Numbered from the stretch's first letter, positions 10,490 to 20,221 are shown. The stretch: 64,000 nt of DNA from Prorocentrum cordatum (GCA_963575745.1 CAUYUJ010021048.1:514001-578000); one strand, 5' to 3'. Program-made: numbers and translations. Notes: a model not told the origin generated them from the letters alone.

Positions 10490-11122
10490 CTTGGTTGAGC
10501 CCACCTCTGCTGCCTACCTTGTGTATAATGGCGTTTCGCTGTATAGCTGGCGGCGGGCTCACGCTTCGTCTCCCCCCCGATAGCAAAAGAGGTTGGGCAA
10601 AGGCGAGAGGTAATGAGCGTTTGTCCGCGGCCGTTTGTGCTCAAGCGGCCGGCCGCCAGGATATAACTGTGCGTCATCGCGAGGCACACGATGTGCCATT
10701 GAGACCGAACACATTTTCGCTTGACATGGCTCGTCGCTCCCGCGACTTCCTCCTGCTGTTGGGACCATCGACACTACGGTAAAACAGAGCTGGATATGGG
10801 CTTCGCCTTAGGCGAAGCATCTGGTTGGGCCTCCCGACCAGCTTCAATCTTTCTGGCCGTTTTCGCCGGCTACACGCAAGAGTGACCCTACGCAAAAGTG
10901 ACCTTTACTTCACGGCTTTATGGTGGTCGCGGAAGACCAAACCTAAGCGAGCAGGACGCTGCCATCGCATCGCGTTCAGTCACCGCACCAAAGGTCATAG
11001 CCGAGTTCGGCGTCTGGGGTCCCTCGCCAGGCACCGTCAGGATGAGGGTCCCTAGGGAAGAGGTCCAGGCCTCTGGGGGTCATGATGGAAAAAACAAAAC
11101 GTCGGAGTCCTGCGATTGTGCG
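10490..11122. other. Intergenic, with two adjacent hairpins
   Basis: No gene seen. Two hairpins lie side by side: 10800-10818 (GCTTCGCC-TTA-GGCGAAGC, perfect) and 10821-10841 (9-bp arms, one wobble). 10873-10970 is the dispersed repeat shared with 40632-40730, and 11004-11085 weakly resembles the GC-rich dispersed repeat R1. Confidence 0.5.
10873..10970 (+). repeat. Dispersed repeat shared with 40632-40730
   Basis: Both copies begin GCAAGAGTGACCC, followed by GCAA(A/G)AG(T/C)GACCTTT, a GCGGC/ACGGCT segment and AAGCG(T/A)GCAGG. Overall identity is perhaps two thirds by eye. Confidence 0.5.
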
Positions 11123-11346
11123 ACGGTCGCGGGAAGGAACTTGTGCTGAACGTGTCGCGGCGGCAGGCCCCAGGGACACACCATGCCCTGCAAGCGGATA
11201 GCGTGTCGCTCCACCCCGCGGGAGGGGAGGCTCCGAAAGGCTCTGACCGTTGTCGCCTGGGGACCATGACGTGGTTAGCGTGTCGCGCTGCAGCGTGGTG
11301 GGCCAGAACTGGCGGCGCGACACGCTAAGCAATTGCTCCTGACCGT
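11123..11346. mobile_element. MITE-like inverted-repeat element, copy 1
   Basis: About 224 bp with terminal inverted repeats of roughly 30 bp: the left end starts ACGGTC and contains GGAAC and the block GTGTCGC; the right end is GCGACACGCTAAGC...GACCGT. A GTGTCGC block recurs inside. No coding capacity. No clear target duplication. Confidence 0.8.
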
Positions 11347-11460
11347 ACCCCCGCCAATTAACGAACGCCCGTTCCCCCCGCCGCCCTGTCCCCTCCCGGG
11401 TCCAACAGTCCCGTCTCAGGTCTCATGGGGGGAGGGGGCGGGAGGGCGAGCTCGCAGCCC
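11347..11460 (+). repeat. MITE 3' flank duplicated at 17684-17800
   Basis: After copies 1 and 2 the same flank follows: TAACRAACGCCCGTTCCCC, CGCCGCCC, GGGTCCAACA(G/A)(T/C)CCCGTCTCA and GGGCGAGCTCGC. So these two copies lie in a longer shared block, either a larger element or a segmental duplication. Confidence 0.7.
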
Positions 11461-11520
11461 CCCCCGCCCCCCCCCCCACACACACACACACACCACCACA
11501 CACCCACACACACACACCCT
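11461..11520 (+). repeat. C-run and CA microsatellite
   Basis: Poly-C followed by (CA)n broken by CC interruptions. Confidence 0.9.
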
Positions 11521-11536
11521 CCTTAGGTCAACGTCG

Positions 11537-11596
11537 TGGGCCGACGTCGTGGACCAGAAGCGGCGGCGCAACACGCCGAGCACAAGTTCCCGACCG
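11537..11596 (+). mobile_element. MITE fragment (right third)
   Basis: Matches the right end of the MITE family: GGACCAGAAGCGGCGGCGCA then AACACGC and AAGTTCCCGACCG. The left part is absent. Confidence 0.6.
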
Positions 11597-12319
11597 AAAT
11601 ATGTTCTGCCCCCTCTCGCGCTCCAAAAGCGCAGTGAGCTCGAGAGAGTGGCGTGCCCTCCGCCTGCGTGCACGGCGTGAGCTTCAAGCGCAGCGTGCGC
11701 TTCCCCTGCGCGAGGGCCTCCGTCTGCGGAACTGCCGAAGGCACCTACGAGCGCTCGGACATGAGGTCCCCATCGCGAACTCGATGCTAAAACGGAGCCG
11801 CCAACCATCTGTGCAGCTGTTTCGAAATTCAAGCTGCAGGGCCCTTTGAGTTCCACCCGGGACCCAGGCAGAGGCGAAACTACAGAAAAATGGGCCGCCC
11901 TCTATCAGTGTGCTGCTGGAGCGACTAGCTTCAGAAACATACCTTGTGTGCAATGCATTGCGAGAGCTTGATGCTGAAAACGGGCCGTCAATTCCAGTAG
12001 CTGTTGGAAAGCACGACCTCTAGGGCAACACATTGCGAATACACTGTAATGGAGACCTCGAGGTTGAATAAAAATCGCCATCCGCCTGTCTGAACTGTTG
12101 GACACTTTTTGGACGGATGTGCGCAGCGCCACACGCGAGCGACCCATCTTGAAAACGGGCTATCCTCCATCCAAGTAGATGTGGGTCACATTCAATGCGA
12201 ATGCGACAGGCGCGCACGCGAGAGCAACGATATGAAAACAATACATCTCCGGTCCGTGTAACTACTGTGAACAATACGTTGAAGAAGTATCAGGTGGCGA
12301 AGCGGCTGGACCATCCTAC
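11597..12319. other. Intergenic, nothing recognised
   Basis: Mixed-composition sequence, AT-richer from about 11,900. Open frames are short and overlap on both strands; I see no domain or repeat. Confidence 0.4.
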
Positions 12320-12680
12320 CGATACGTCCCGAGGTGCGATGGGAGTCTGGAGTTCTTGACAAGGGAGCAAGGCCAAGGGATGAGGAGACGGGAGGATATG
12401 GGGAGGACAAAGGAGGTAGGATAGAGGTGAAAGGAGGCGGTGCCAGCATGGAGAAGGAGGTGGAGACAGAAGGCAGGAGGCAGGAGGTACGAATGAGAAG
12501 GGAGGGGGAAAAGAGGGCGGAGAAAGAAAAGGAGGATGAGGAGCGAAGAAGAAGGAGGGGTTGATGAGACATGATGCAGAGAGGATGGAGGAAGGACTCG
12601 GATGGGTGATGGATGGTAGTATGAGGTATAGGCAGGGCGTGGAGGAGGGAGATGGAGACAGAGGGCGGATGAGATACCTC
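12320..12680 (+). repeat. Purine-rich GA tract
   Basis: Largely A/G on the + strand from 12,360 to 12,580, then mixed. Irregular GGAGG units, no fixed period. The long minus-strand Ser/Pro frames here are composition artefacts. Confidence 0.8.
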
Positions 12681-12957
12681 CTCCTGTCACCTCTCACCTC
12701 TCCTACTCACATGCCACATTCTCTCACCCTCGCCCGTGGGCAATCGGGACGTCTCCAGATTGCGGGCGCGCCCTCTGAGATCAACGGCGACACCAACAGC
12801 TATGAGGGAAGTCGACTTGGGAACCGCGGTGGACCCAGAGCCCAATTCGTCCCGACGAGGTACACCGCCCTCCGAGTCTCAGGGTCTCAAAGTTCACACG
12901 GCAGACACGTATAAAAAGAAATGTCGGTTTCGGTTCGGTCTCGGACCCCCGCATTTC

Positions 12958-13370
12958 TTAAATGTTCCCGGGTGCCATAAAGGGCTTGAAGGGGAAGGCG
13001 TGGGACTTCGCGCGGAACCAACTCCTCGTCCTCCTCTTCGTCCTCATCATCATCACTTTCCACCTCCTCCTCCTGACGAAGAGTGGGAGGAGTGAGATGA
13101 GAAGGAGGAGGCGGAGGAGGGGGAGGAAAACGCAACAGCTTTTCAGCTCATGTCCGTCGAACGTAAAAAAAGAGGGGGAGGAGGAGGAGGAGGAGGAGGA
13201 GGAGGAGGAGGAGGAGGAGGAGGGGAGGAGGAGCAGGAAGATCAGGAGAGGAGGGAGAGGCGGAGGATGGCGCTGGAAAGCCAACATAACCAAAGGAACG
13301 ACCCACACTAAACAACAAAAACTATTCAGTGCTGGAGGCAAGAATTTTAGAAACACGATTTGGACAACCA
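12958..13370 (+). repeat. Composite repeat, unit 1 (forward)
   Basis: Order: core (CTTGAAGGGGAAGGCGTGGG at about 12987, then CGCGCGGAACCA), CTC/GGA microsatellite, GGATGGCGCTGGAAA (13265), and a tail with GTGCTGGAG. Units 2, 3 and 4 repeat the order. Confidence 0.75.
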
Positions 13371-13419
13371 CCTAAAACAAGCCAACCAAGACTCCCTGGT
13401 AAACCAATCCGATTGGAAG

Positions 13420-13800
13420 AACGCCATGAAGGGTTTGAAGGGGAAGGCGTGGGACTCCCGCGCGGAACCACCTCCTCGTCCTCCTCTCCATCCTGATCAT
13501 CATCACTTCCCTCCTCCTCCTGACGAGGAGGGGGAGGGAGGAGCAGGAGGACGACGACGAGGAGGGGGAGGAGGCGAAGGAGGAGGAGGAGGAGGAGGAG
13601 AAGTGAGAGGAGGAGGAGGAGGAGGAGGAGGAGCAGGAGGAGGAAGAGGAGGAGTGAGGAGGAGGGGGTGGTGGAGGATGGCGCTGGAAAAGAAACAACA
13701 CCAACGGAACAAACAAAACAAAGAAGTTGAAGTGCTGGAAACGGAAACTGTAGGAAACCCATGGGGAACAAACACAAACAACAACAAATCTCAGGGACAA
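13420..13800 (+). repeat. Composite repeat, unit 2 (forward)
   Basis: Core with TTGAAGGGGAAGGCGTGGGA at about 13434, then a GGA microsatellite, GGATGGCGCTGGAAA at 13676 and a tail with GTGCTGGAAAC. Closest to unit 1. Confidence 0.75.
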
Positions 13801-13884
13801 CCGTGCGAAAAGACACGTCCGACGGGAAAATCGTATTATCTATGAAAGCTTTGTTGTTGTTTATGGTGTTTACGAGGGTGTTCT

Positions 13885-14410
13885 GACAGTTTCCGCCTCC
13901 AGCACTTCAGGTTCTTTGGTTTCGAAGGTTGTTCCTCTGGTTCAGTTGGTTCTCCCGCGCCATCCTCCCCCTCCTCCTGCTCCTCCTCCTCATCATCATC
14001 CTCCTCACTCTTGTTTTTTCCTACTTGTTCTTTTTCCTCTCCCTCCTCCTCCTCCTCCTCGTCCTCCTCCTCCTCCTCCTCTTCCTCCCCCTTCTCCTCG
14101 TTCTCCTCTCACTCCTCGCAAGGAGGAGGAAGGAATACAGTCGGGCCGCTGAAAGAAGGAACGCTAAATAAGGAACGAAGCGCCTTCTTGGCCCTGTAAG
14201 CGCCTCCGTGCCCCAGGAGGGCAAGAGGAACAGCACTGGAGGAACCTAAGGAACATCGAGCCCCTTCCGAACCCAAGCTGTTCCTTATTTCAGCGTCTTG
14301 ACTGTAATGATGATAAGGATTAAGATGAGGACAAGGCGATGGTTCCGCGCGGGAGTCCCACGTCTTCCCCTTCGATTCAAACCCTTCACGGCGTTCTTCC
14401 CTTCGCACGG
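13885..14410 (-). repeat. Composite repeat, unit 3 (reversed)
   Basis: Reads tail (CCTCCAGCAC, 13897), GCGCCATCCTCC (13957), CTC microsatellite, an extra block of about 150 bp (14136-14290), then the core reversed: GGTTCCGCGCGGGAGTCCCA at about 14341. Confidence 0.7.
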
Positions 14411-14454
14411 GTTCTCCTCGGATGTTTTTGGCGGTTGGTTCCAGTGGGTTCCTA

Positions 14455-14678
14455 AAGTGTCTGCCTCCGGCATTTTAGATTCTTTGGTCTGGTGTCGGCA
14501 TTCCTTCGGCGTTGTTGGTTTCCCAGCGCCATCCTCCACCTCCCCCTCCTCATCCTCACTCCTCTCCTCCTTCTCCTCCTCCTTCTCCTCCTGCAGTCCC
14601 TCCTCCTCTCCCTCCTCCTCTTCATTCTCCTCTCACTCCTCTCACTCCTCTCACTCCTCGTACGGAGGTGGAGGGAAG

Positions 14679-14735
<57 letters not shown>

Positions 14736-14810
14736 CGACCAAGAGATGGGTCCGCGCGAGAGTCCCACGCTTTCCCCTTGAAGCCGTTTACTGTGTTCTG
14801 GGACATCTCG
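14455..14810 (-). repeat. Composite repeat, unit 4 (reversed)
   Basis: Tail (TGCCTCCGGCATTTTAGATT), CAGCGCCATCCTCC at about 14525, CTC tract, a perfect (GAT)n run at 14678-14735, then the reversed core GGGTCCGCGCGAGAGTCCCA. Confidence 0.7.
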
Positions 14811-15498
14811 AACCCTGCAGGGCTCCGAAATCGAACCGAAACCGAAATGCCGATGTTGCAAGTTTCGGGGAACATTCTTTGAAGGTCCTGGGGCGCTCCA
14901 AAGCTTGTGCAGGTCCCTGGGGCTTTCGGCGGGTGGGACATTTCCGCGGGGGCACCTGCTGGCAGGCTAGTGCCATATTCAACGCGTCCACTGCAGGCCA
15001 TCGGTGCATGGCATCTCGCCAGAAACGAACGACGCGCAACACGGTCCAGAGTCCCGTGCTCGCGTTCCGAGGCGTTCCTGGGTGACGGTTCGGGACGCGA
15101 GGAGCCATGGGAAAATCGTGTGCTCGATAGGCCACCAGGTCCTGGGATCAACACAGGGATCGCATTTGTGAATGCTCCTGCTTTCCCTAACTGGAATCGC
15201 ATGTGCTTGATAGGCAATGCGTCAGGGCAAGAACGAGAGGCCCTCACCAGATCCGACTGACGAATCATTCAACCCACTTCCAAGTTGGCACACGCCCGAC
15301 GCGTCGGAACCCTGGGGACCTGTGGACGACAAGATGACGATGCCTCGAATCATTCACACCTTAAGGCGATGCTCTGCAGTAACGCTTCAGGAGACAGTCC
15401 GACGAGCCAATTGACCAAGCTATTAAATTTTCTGGCCCGGGAACCTCGATTACGAAGAGAGATGTTGACGGATACTTTGCCGTCCATGATATCGTGGC
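14811..15498. other. Intergenic downstream of the channel gene
   Basis: Only an isolated hairpin repeat (14946-14959) stands out. The open frame at 14907-15260 has no recognised domain. Confidence 0.4.
14946..14959 (+). repeat. Isolated copy of the 14-nt hairpin
   Basis: GCGGGGGCACCTGC, identical to the copies at 988, 4172 and 8473, but outside element A, in otherwise unassigned sequence. Confidence 0.7.
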
Positions 15499-17364
15499 TC
15501 ACTTCTTCTTCACCTTGGCCTCGAGATCCCGAAGCTTTTGGCCCTGCTCGTCGAGCAGCTCCAAAACCTGCTTCTGCCACGCCTCGACGCGCTGCTTCTT
15601 TTGCCCACCCTCCTCCCAGTATACGGTAAACTGGCAGGTATTGTCAAACTGCGGTGTCGATGCATCTCCGCCAGATTGTTTGTATTCGCCCCGGAACACG
15701 TGATCCTTCCCTCCCGGGGCGGTGGGGAACAGTTTGACCTGGACCTCTACGGTGCAGCTCCAGGTGCCTGCGGACGATGGGAAGTTCACACCCTTGATCA
15801 CCTTTACAGTGAGTTCGCCCTTCGGCAACTTCTCCTTGGGCTTGGAGTCTTTGTCGGGTTGCCAAACCAGATTGACTTGAACGCCTGGGTGGCCACCGCA
15901 CTTCCCCTTCTTCAGCGAGCCGACCAGGGGGACCCAGAAATCGGCTTCGAGCCGATCTTTGCCTTCTGTGTAGAAAGGCAGCTTGACCCATCCAGTGGCA
16001 CACGGTGCATCACCATCATCGCTCTCCTTCCGTATCTCGATTCGCGCTGTGGGAGCCCTGTGGTCCTTGCACCACTCGGTTCCGAGAGGGGTCGTTCTGT
16101 CTTCCTCTACATCCCGGAGCATTTGCTGCTGAACCTGATTTCTATAATCTGCGTCTTTGTAAGCCGTGGTGATAGTTGCAATCGGAAGAACAAAGATCAC
16201 GCCTTTGAAGAGTCCAAGGAAGATCACGATGAATGCACTCACCAAGTGCTGAGGGAGGGCCTTCTTCTCTGGCAGACTGTGCTGCATGGCCACCATGCGC
16301 CCAGCAACCCACTTCATAGCCATCGGCACGGTCTCAAAAGCTTTCTTCAAGTCTTCATCATCTGCCATTTCGGGGCACTTGACAGGATCACTGCAAGTGT
16401 ATTCGAACTGCTGGATCACTGCCCCCGCGAGCATGGAGATCATGACAATGTACAGGCACAACACACATATGGCCTGAATGCTATTGAAAATGGTAACGCC
16501 CAGGACTGTCAACGTGGAACTGAATTTGCCGAACTTCAAGATGCGGAAAAGCCGGAACAGCCGCAGGGCCCGCAGGAACTGCAGGTTGCCCCCCTGCTTG
16601 TTGGGCGTCTTGGTCTCGAAGAAGCCGACTACCATTTCGATCCACGTAGGCACGATCGAGAGAAGGTCGATCAAGTTCATAGGTGTAAACACGAATCTCG
16701 CCAAGCGGGCGCAAGGGGTCATCCCTGCCGGAAGCACGGCCTCCGCGTCCTTGGGGTCGGGCACCACCTTCTCCAGTAGCCACTCCTCGTTGAAGATGCT
16801 GTACCTGCAGAATGGGGCCACGGAGAACTTGCAAATGTACTCGACCGAGAAGATGAAGGCGCAGGTATTTCCTACAATCTCTCCTAAATCATCGTCCAGA
16901 ACACCCAATATTTGAATGACGTTCAACATGATTGCAACAAAGATGATGACACCAACAGTCCAACTGAGGTATGACTGGCCTTGCCCGTCGACTCGTCCAT
17001 CGAACACACAGTTGCACTGCTCCGCAAAAGCCAGCTTGATTTGTGGAAATCGTGCGTCGACGGCGTCTGCCTCGAACACCTTGCGGAGATCACTCCAAGT
17101 CAAGTAAGTGCTGCTGGAAGCGGCACCAAACTCTTCCCCGTTGATATTCGGTGTCTTCTCGTCGAGGAGGTCGTGGAATCGCTCTAAGAAGCGGCGGAAG
17201 ATAATAACGTGAAGCTTCTTGCCGCCATTCTTCACTGGCTCTGTGAAGTATCCGAGATCCATAGCTCTGTTCCAAATCTTCTTCAAGAACAGCTCGTCGA
17301 ACGAGAAAGTCTCGCGGGTCCACCATCCTAATCGGTCCTGAGCCTTCGGTCTGTTGTCCGCCAA
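15499..17364 (-). CDS. Voltage-gated cation channel, six-helix type, with C-terminal C2-like domain
   Basis: 621 codons without introns (numbered from 17364). Six helices fit an ion-transport domain: S1 134-153, S2 162-183, S3 228-248, S4 262-280 with Arg/Lys at every third place (RALRLFRLFRILK), S5 284-320, a pore loop near 345-365, and S6 374-402 (KGVIFVLPIATITTAY). The K+ filter TVGYG is absent; the loop reads MAMKWVAGRMVAMQH, so ion choice is open. Residues 515-585 resemble a C2 domain and 588-620 form a charged coiled coil. Codon 1 is TTG, not ATG. The frame stays open to 17469, where MITE copy 2 starts; the first ATG is at 17262 (residue 35), so the 5' end may be truncated or in another exon. 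It would act in a membrane and respond to voltage. Confidence 0.85.
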   Translation of the reverse strand: MADNRPKAQDRLGWWTRETFSFDELFLKKIWNRAMDLGYFTEPVKNGGKKLHVIIFRRFLERFHDLLDEKTPNINGEEFGAASSSTYLTWSDLRKVFEADAVDARFPQIKLAFAEQCNCVFDGRVDGQGQSYLSWTVGVIIFVAIMLNVIQILGVLDDDLGEIVGNTCAFIFSVEYICKFSVAPFCRYSIFNEEWLLEKVVPDPKDAEAVLPAGMTPCARLARFVFTPMNLIDLLSIVPTWIEMVVGFFETKTPNKQGGNLQFLRALRLFRLFRILKFGKFSSTLTVLGVTIFNSIQAICVLCLYIVMISMLAGAVIQQFEYTCSDPVKCPEMADDEDLKKAFETVPMAMKWVAGRMVAMQHSLPEKKALPQHLVSAFIVIFLGLFKGVIFVLPIATITTAYKDADYRNQVQQQMLRDVEEDRTTPLGTEWCKDHRAPTARIEIRKESDDGDAPCATGWVKLPFYTEGKDRLEADFWVPLVGSLKKGKCGGHPGVQVNLVWQPDKDSKPKEKLPKGELTVKVIKGVNFPSSAGTWSCTVEVQVKLFPTAPGGKDHVFRGEYKQSGGDASTPQFDNTCQFTVYWEEGGQKKQRVEAWQKQVLELLDEQGQKLRDLEAKVKKK

Positions 17365-17469
17365 ACCTCGCTTGACAACGGTGGCAGGGCGTGCGGCTGT
17401 TACCGGCCTGGGTGCCTGGAAGCGGGGGTTGCAAACAAGTCGGCCTGAACGGTACCTAAACGGGCCCTG

Positions 17470-17683
17470 CGGTCAGGAGCTTTTGCTTAGCGTGTCGCGG
17501 CCGCACCCCAGAGGCATTCTATGTATTGCAAGCGAATAGAAGATCGCTCCGCTCTGCGGGGTGGGAGGCTTCGAAAGTCTTGAAACGTTGACGCTTGGGG
17601 ACTGATCCGTGGTTGGCATGTCGCGCCGAGGCGTGGTAGGCCAGAGCCAGTGGCGCGACACGCTAAACAAACGCTCCTGACAG
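17470..17683. mobile_element. MITE-like element, copy 2, abutting the channel gene
   Basis: About 214 bp. Left end GGTCAGGAGCTTTTGCTTAG, right end GCGACACGCTAAACAAACGC followed by TCCTGAC, so the terminal repeat here reaches GTCAGGAGC/GCTCCTGAC. It begins where the open frame of the channel gene at 15499-17469 ends (first upstream stop at 17473-17475). Confidence 0.85.
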
Positions 17684-18385
17684 TATCCCCGTCCGTTAAC
17701 AAACGCCCGTTCCCCTCGCCGCCCAGCCATCCTCCGGGGTCCAACAACCCCGTCTCAAGGAGGGGTGCGGGGGGGCGAGCTCGCCCCCCACTCATCCCCT
17801 TCGGTCGAGGTCGTGGGTCGACGGAGTGGTGCAAGAGCCTCTGGGATCGATGAGCTCGAGATACTCGCCGCGGTTTGGCGGCGGCGCGCTCATCGCTACA
17901 GGGACAAGGTGCCGGCGGAATCGGCCACCCCTCTCCCAGTCCTGCTGCTCAGCTCCTCCTCCTCCTCCTCCTCCTCCTCCTCCTCCTCCTCCATCTCGTC
18001 GTCCTCATCCGCACAACCAGTTCAGAGAAACTGCAACGCCCGGTATCTTGTCATCTGTAGGGCAATTGCTCTTTCGAACGGTCCAGTAAACGGCGGGCGT
18101 GTGTGCGTGCCTTCTGATGTGCATGTGCGATCTGTGTATTGCGTGTTATGTGTATGCGCTTGTTCGTTCCACCGAAGGAGCCACCTGCCTACCTCTGGAC
18201 GAGTCGGAGGCCGCTCTCACACACCTCCAGGGGCACTACCGCCGGCGCCAGCGGAAAGCCACACGGTCCTTGGGCCGAGCGGCAGGACCAACAGAAGCCC
18301 CTCTCCCCCAAACCTCCCCCGTGAGAAACCCAAGAGCCACCACGGGCACTAGCCAGGGCGGCGCGGCCCCCAGGACCCAGGCTCA
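17684..18385. other. Intergenic with CTC microsatellite
   Basis: 17684-17800 duplicates the flank at 11347-11460. A (CTC)n run of about 45 bp lies at 17947-17995. No gene recognised. Confidence 0.5.
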
Positions 18386-19503
18386 GTGTGTGTGTGTGCA
18401 TGTGTGTGTGCGTGTGGTGTGTGTGCGTGTGCGTGTGCGTGTGCGTGTGCGTGTGCGTGCGTGTGCGTGTGTGCGTGTGCGCGTGCGCGTGCGCGTGCGC
18501 GTGCGCGTGCGCGTGCGCGTGCGCGTGCGCGTGCGCGTGCGCGTGCGCGTGTGCGCGTGCGCGCGTGCGCGTGCGTGCGTGCGTGCGCGCTGTGTGTGTG
18601 TGTGATTGTGTGTGTGATGTGCGTGTGTGCGTGATGTGTGTGTGTGTGGTGGTGTGCGTGTGATGCGTGTGCGTGTGCGTGTGCGTTGTGTGTGTGCGTG
18701 TGCGTGTGCGTGTGCGCGTGCGTGTGCGTGTGCGTGTGCGTGTGCGTGTGCGTGTGCGTGTGCGTGTGCGTGTGCGTGTGCGTGTGCGTGTGCGTGTGCG
18801 TGTGTGTGCGTGTGCGTGTGCGTGTGCGTGTGCTGCGTGTGCGTGTGCGTGTGCGTGTGCGTGTGCGTGTGCGTGTGCGTGTGCGTGTGTGTGCGTGTGC
18901 GTGTGCGTGTGCGTGTGCGTGTGTGTGTGTGTGTGTGCGTGTGCGTGTGCGTGTGCGTGTGTGTGTGCGTGTGCGTGTGCGTGTGCGTGTGCGTGTGCGT
19001 GTGCGTGTGCGTGCGTGCGGTGTGCGTGTGCGTGTGCGTGTGCGTGTGCGTGTGCGTGTGCGTGTGCGTGTGCGTGTGCGTGTGCGTGTGCGTGTGCGTG
19101 TGCGTGTGCGTGTGCGTGTGCGTGTGCGTGTGCGTGTGCGTGTGTGTTTGCGTGTGCGTGTGTGCGTGTGCGTGTGCGTGTGCCTGTGCGTGTGCGTGTG
19201 CGTGTGCGTGTGCGTGTGCGTGTGCGTGTGCGTGTGCGTGTGCGTGTGCGTGTGCGTGTGCGTGTGCGTGTGCGTGTGCGTGTGCGCGTGCGCGTGCGGC
19301 GTGCGCGTGCGCGTGCGCGTTGCGCGTTGCGTTCGCGTCGCGCGCTCGCGTGCGCGTGAGCGTGCGCGTGCGTGTGTGCGTGCGTGCGTGCGAGCGTGCG
19401 TGCGTGTGTGTGTGTGTGTGTGTGCGTGTGTGTGTGTGCGTGTGCGTGTGCGTGTGCGTGTGCGTGTGCGTGTGCGTGTGCGTGTGCGTGCGTGTGCGTG
19501 TGG
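18386..19503 (+). repeat. 1.1-kb alternating purine-pyrimidine tract, (GTGTGC)n and (GCGTGC)n
   Basis: Almost entirely G at every second base with T or C between. The commonest unit is GTGTGC; 18478-18545 is GCGTGC-rich. Phase breaks occur at a few sites, for example near 18416, 18684 and 18833. The long Thr/His and Val/Cys frames on both strands are artefacts. Confidence 0.95.
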
Positions 19504-20221
19504 CATCTCCAGCGCAGTGACTCTGCTTAGCCGCCGACGGGAAAAACATATGTGTGTGTTTGTGCGTGTGTAGCGGTCTCTGAGAGCTCGGGTGGGCGCA
19601 GACGCGCGCGCTCCGCACGCGGGGCCGCGACCCCGAAAAATGTGTGTGTGTGTGTGTGTCTGTGTGTGTGTGTCTGTGTGTGTGTGTCTGTGTACACCGT
19701 GCCTTCGACAATGCTCGATCGCAATTAGCAATTCCATCTGCTGCCCGCGCTTGAGGACCCTCTGCGCCGCCGACTCAAAGTGTGTGTGCATTGTGTGTTG
19801 TGTGCTGTGTGTTGTAAGTCGTGTGCTTTGTGTGCTTGTGTGTGGCGGGGTGGGGGGGGGCACGGCGCATGGGACTTTACCTCCTCATCTCCTGCTCTCC
19901 TCCCTTCTCTTCGCCACCCTTCTTCTCCTCCTGATCCTGAACCCTTTCCCTTCCTCGTATCCATCTCCTTCTCTATCCCTCCCCTCCTCCTCTTCTTGGA
20001 CGTTCGTGAGAACATAATGTTTCCTCATCTGGCTTAGGCTCTCTCTTTCTGCTCTGTGCTCTCGCTCCCCTCTCTTTCCATCGCTCTTTGGTTCAAGGCC
20101 TCTCAGAGGCCAGACTCTTCTTGGGGCGAGCGGGCGAGGCCAGAGCTCGCCGCACTGCGCTACGACCGCTCCCTGGAGGGCACCGCGGCGACCGCGGTGG
20201 TGGCCGTCTCGAGGTGACCGG
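19504..20221. other. Intergenic with TG and pyrimidine-rich tracts
   Basis: A (TG)n run interrupted by C at 19640-19692 and another TG-rich part near 19782-19845. 19880-20090 is pyrimidine-rich. No gene recognised. Confidence 0.6.

Larger units (their letters stand above)
1..10490 (+). mobile_element. Degenerate Ty1/copia-type LTR retrotransposon (element A), 5' end not determined
   Basis: Consecutive + strand segments read, in the order expected for a copia polyprotein, as a gag-like region, aspartic protease, zinc-binding pre-integrase segment, integrase, reverse transcriptase and RNase H. The frame changes at least eight times and several in-frame stops are present, so it is a pseudogene unless assembly errors caused them. 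No LTR was found: the 5' end may lie outside the window and the 3' boundary near 10,490 is an estimate from where RNase H coding ends (10,436) plus three hairpin repeats. Codon-level homology persists over long stretches, so decay is moderate. The order protease-integrase-RT-RNase H separates copia from gypsy elements. Confidence 0.85.

Noticed and set aside
15538-16779. A 413-codon + strand frame opposite the channel gene
   Set aside because: Shadow of the channel frame; Gln/Leu/His-rich with no domain.
18349-19863. Open frames of 230-504 codons in the GTGCGT tract
   Set aside because: Only Thr/His/Arg or Val/Cys/Ala repeats from the tandem repeat, on both strands.
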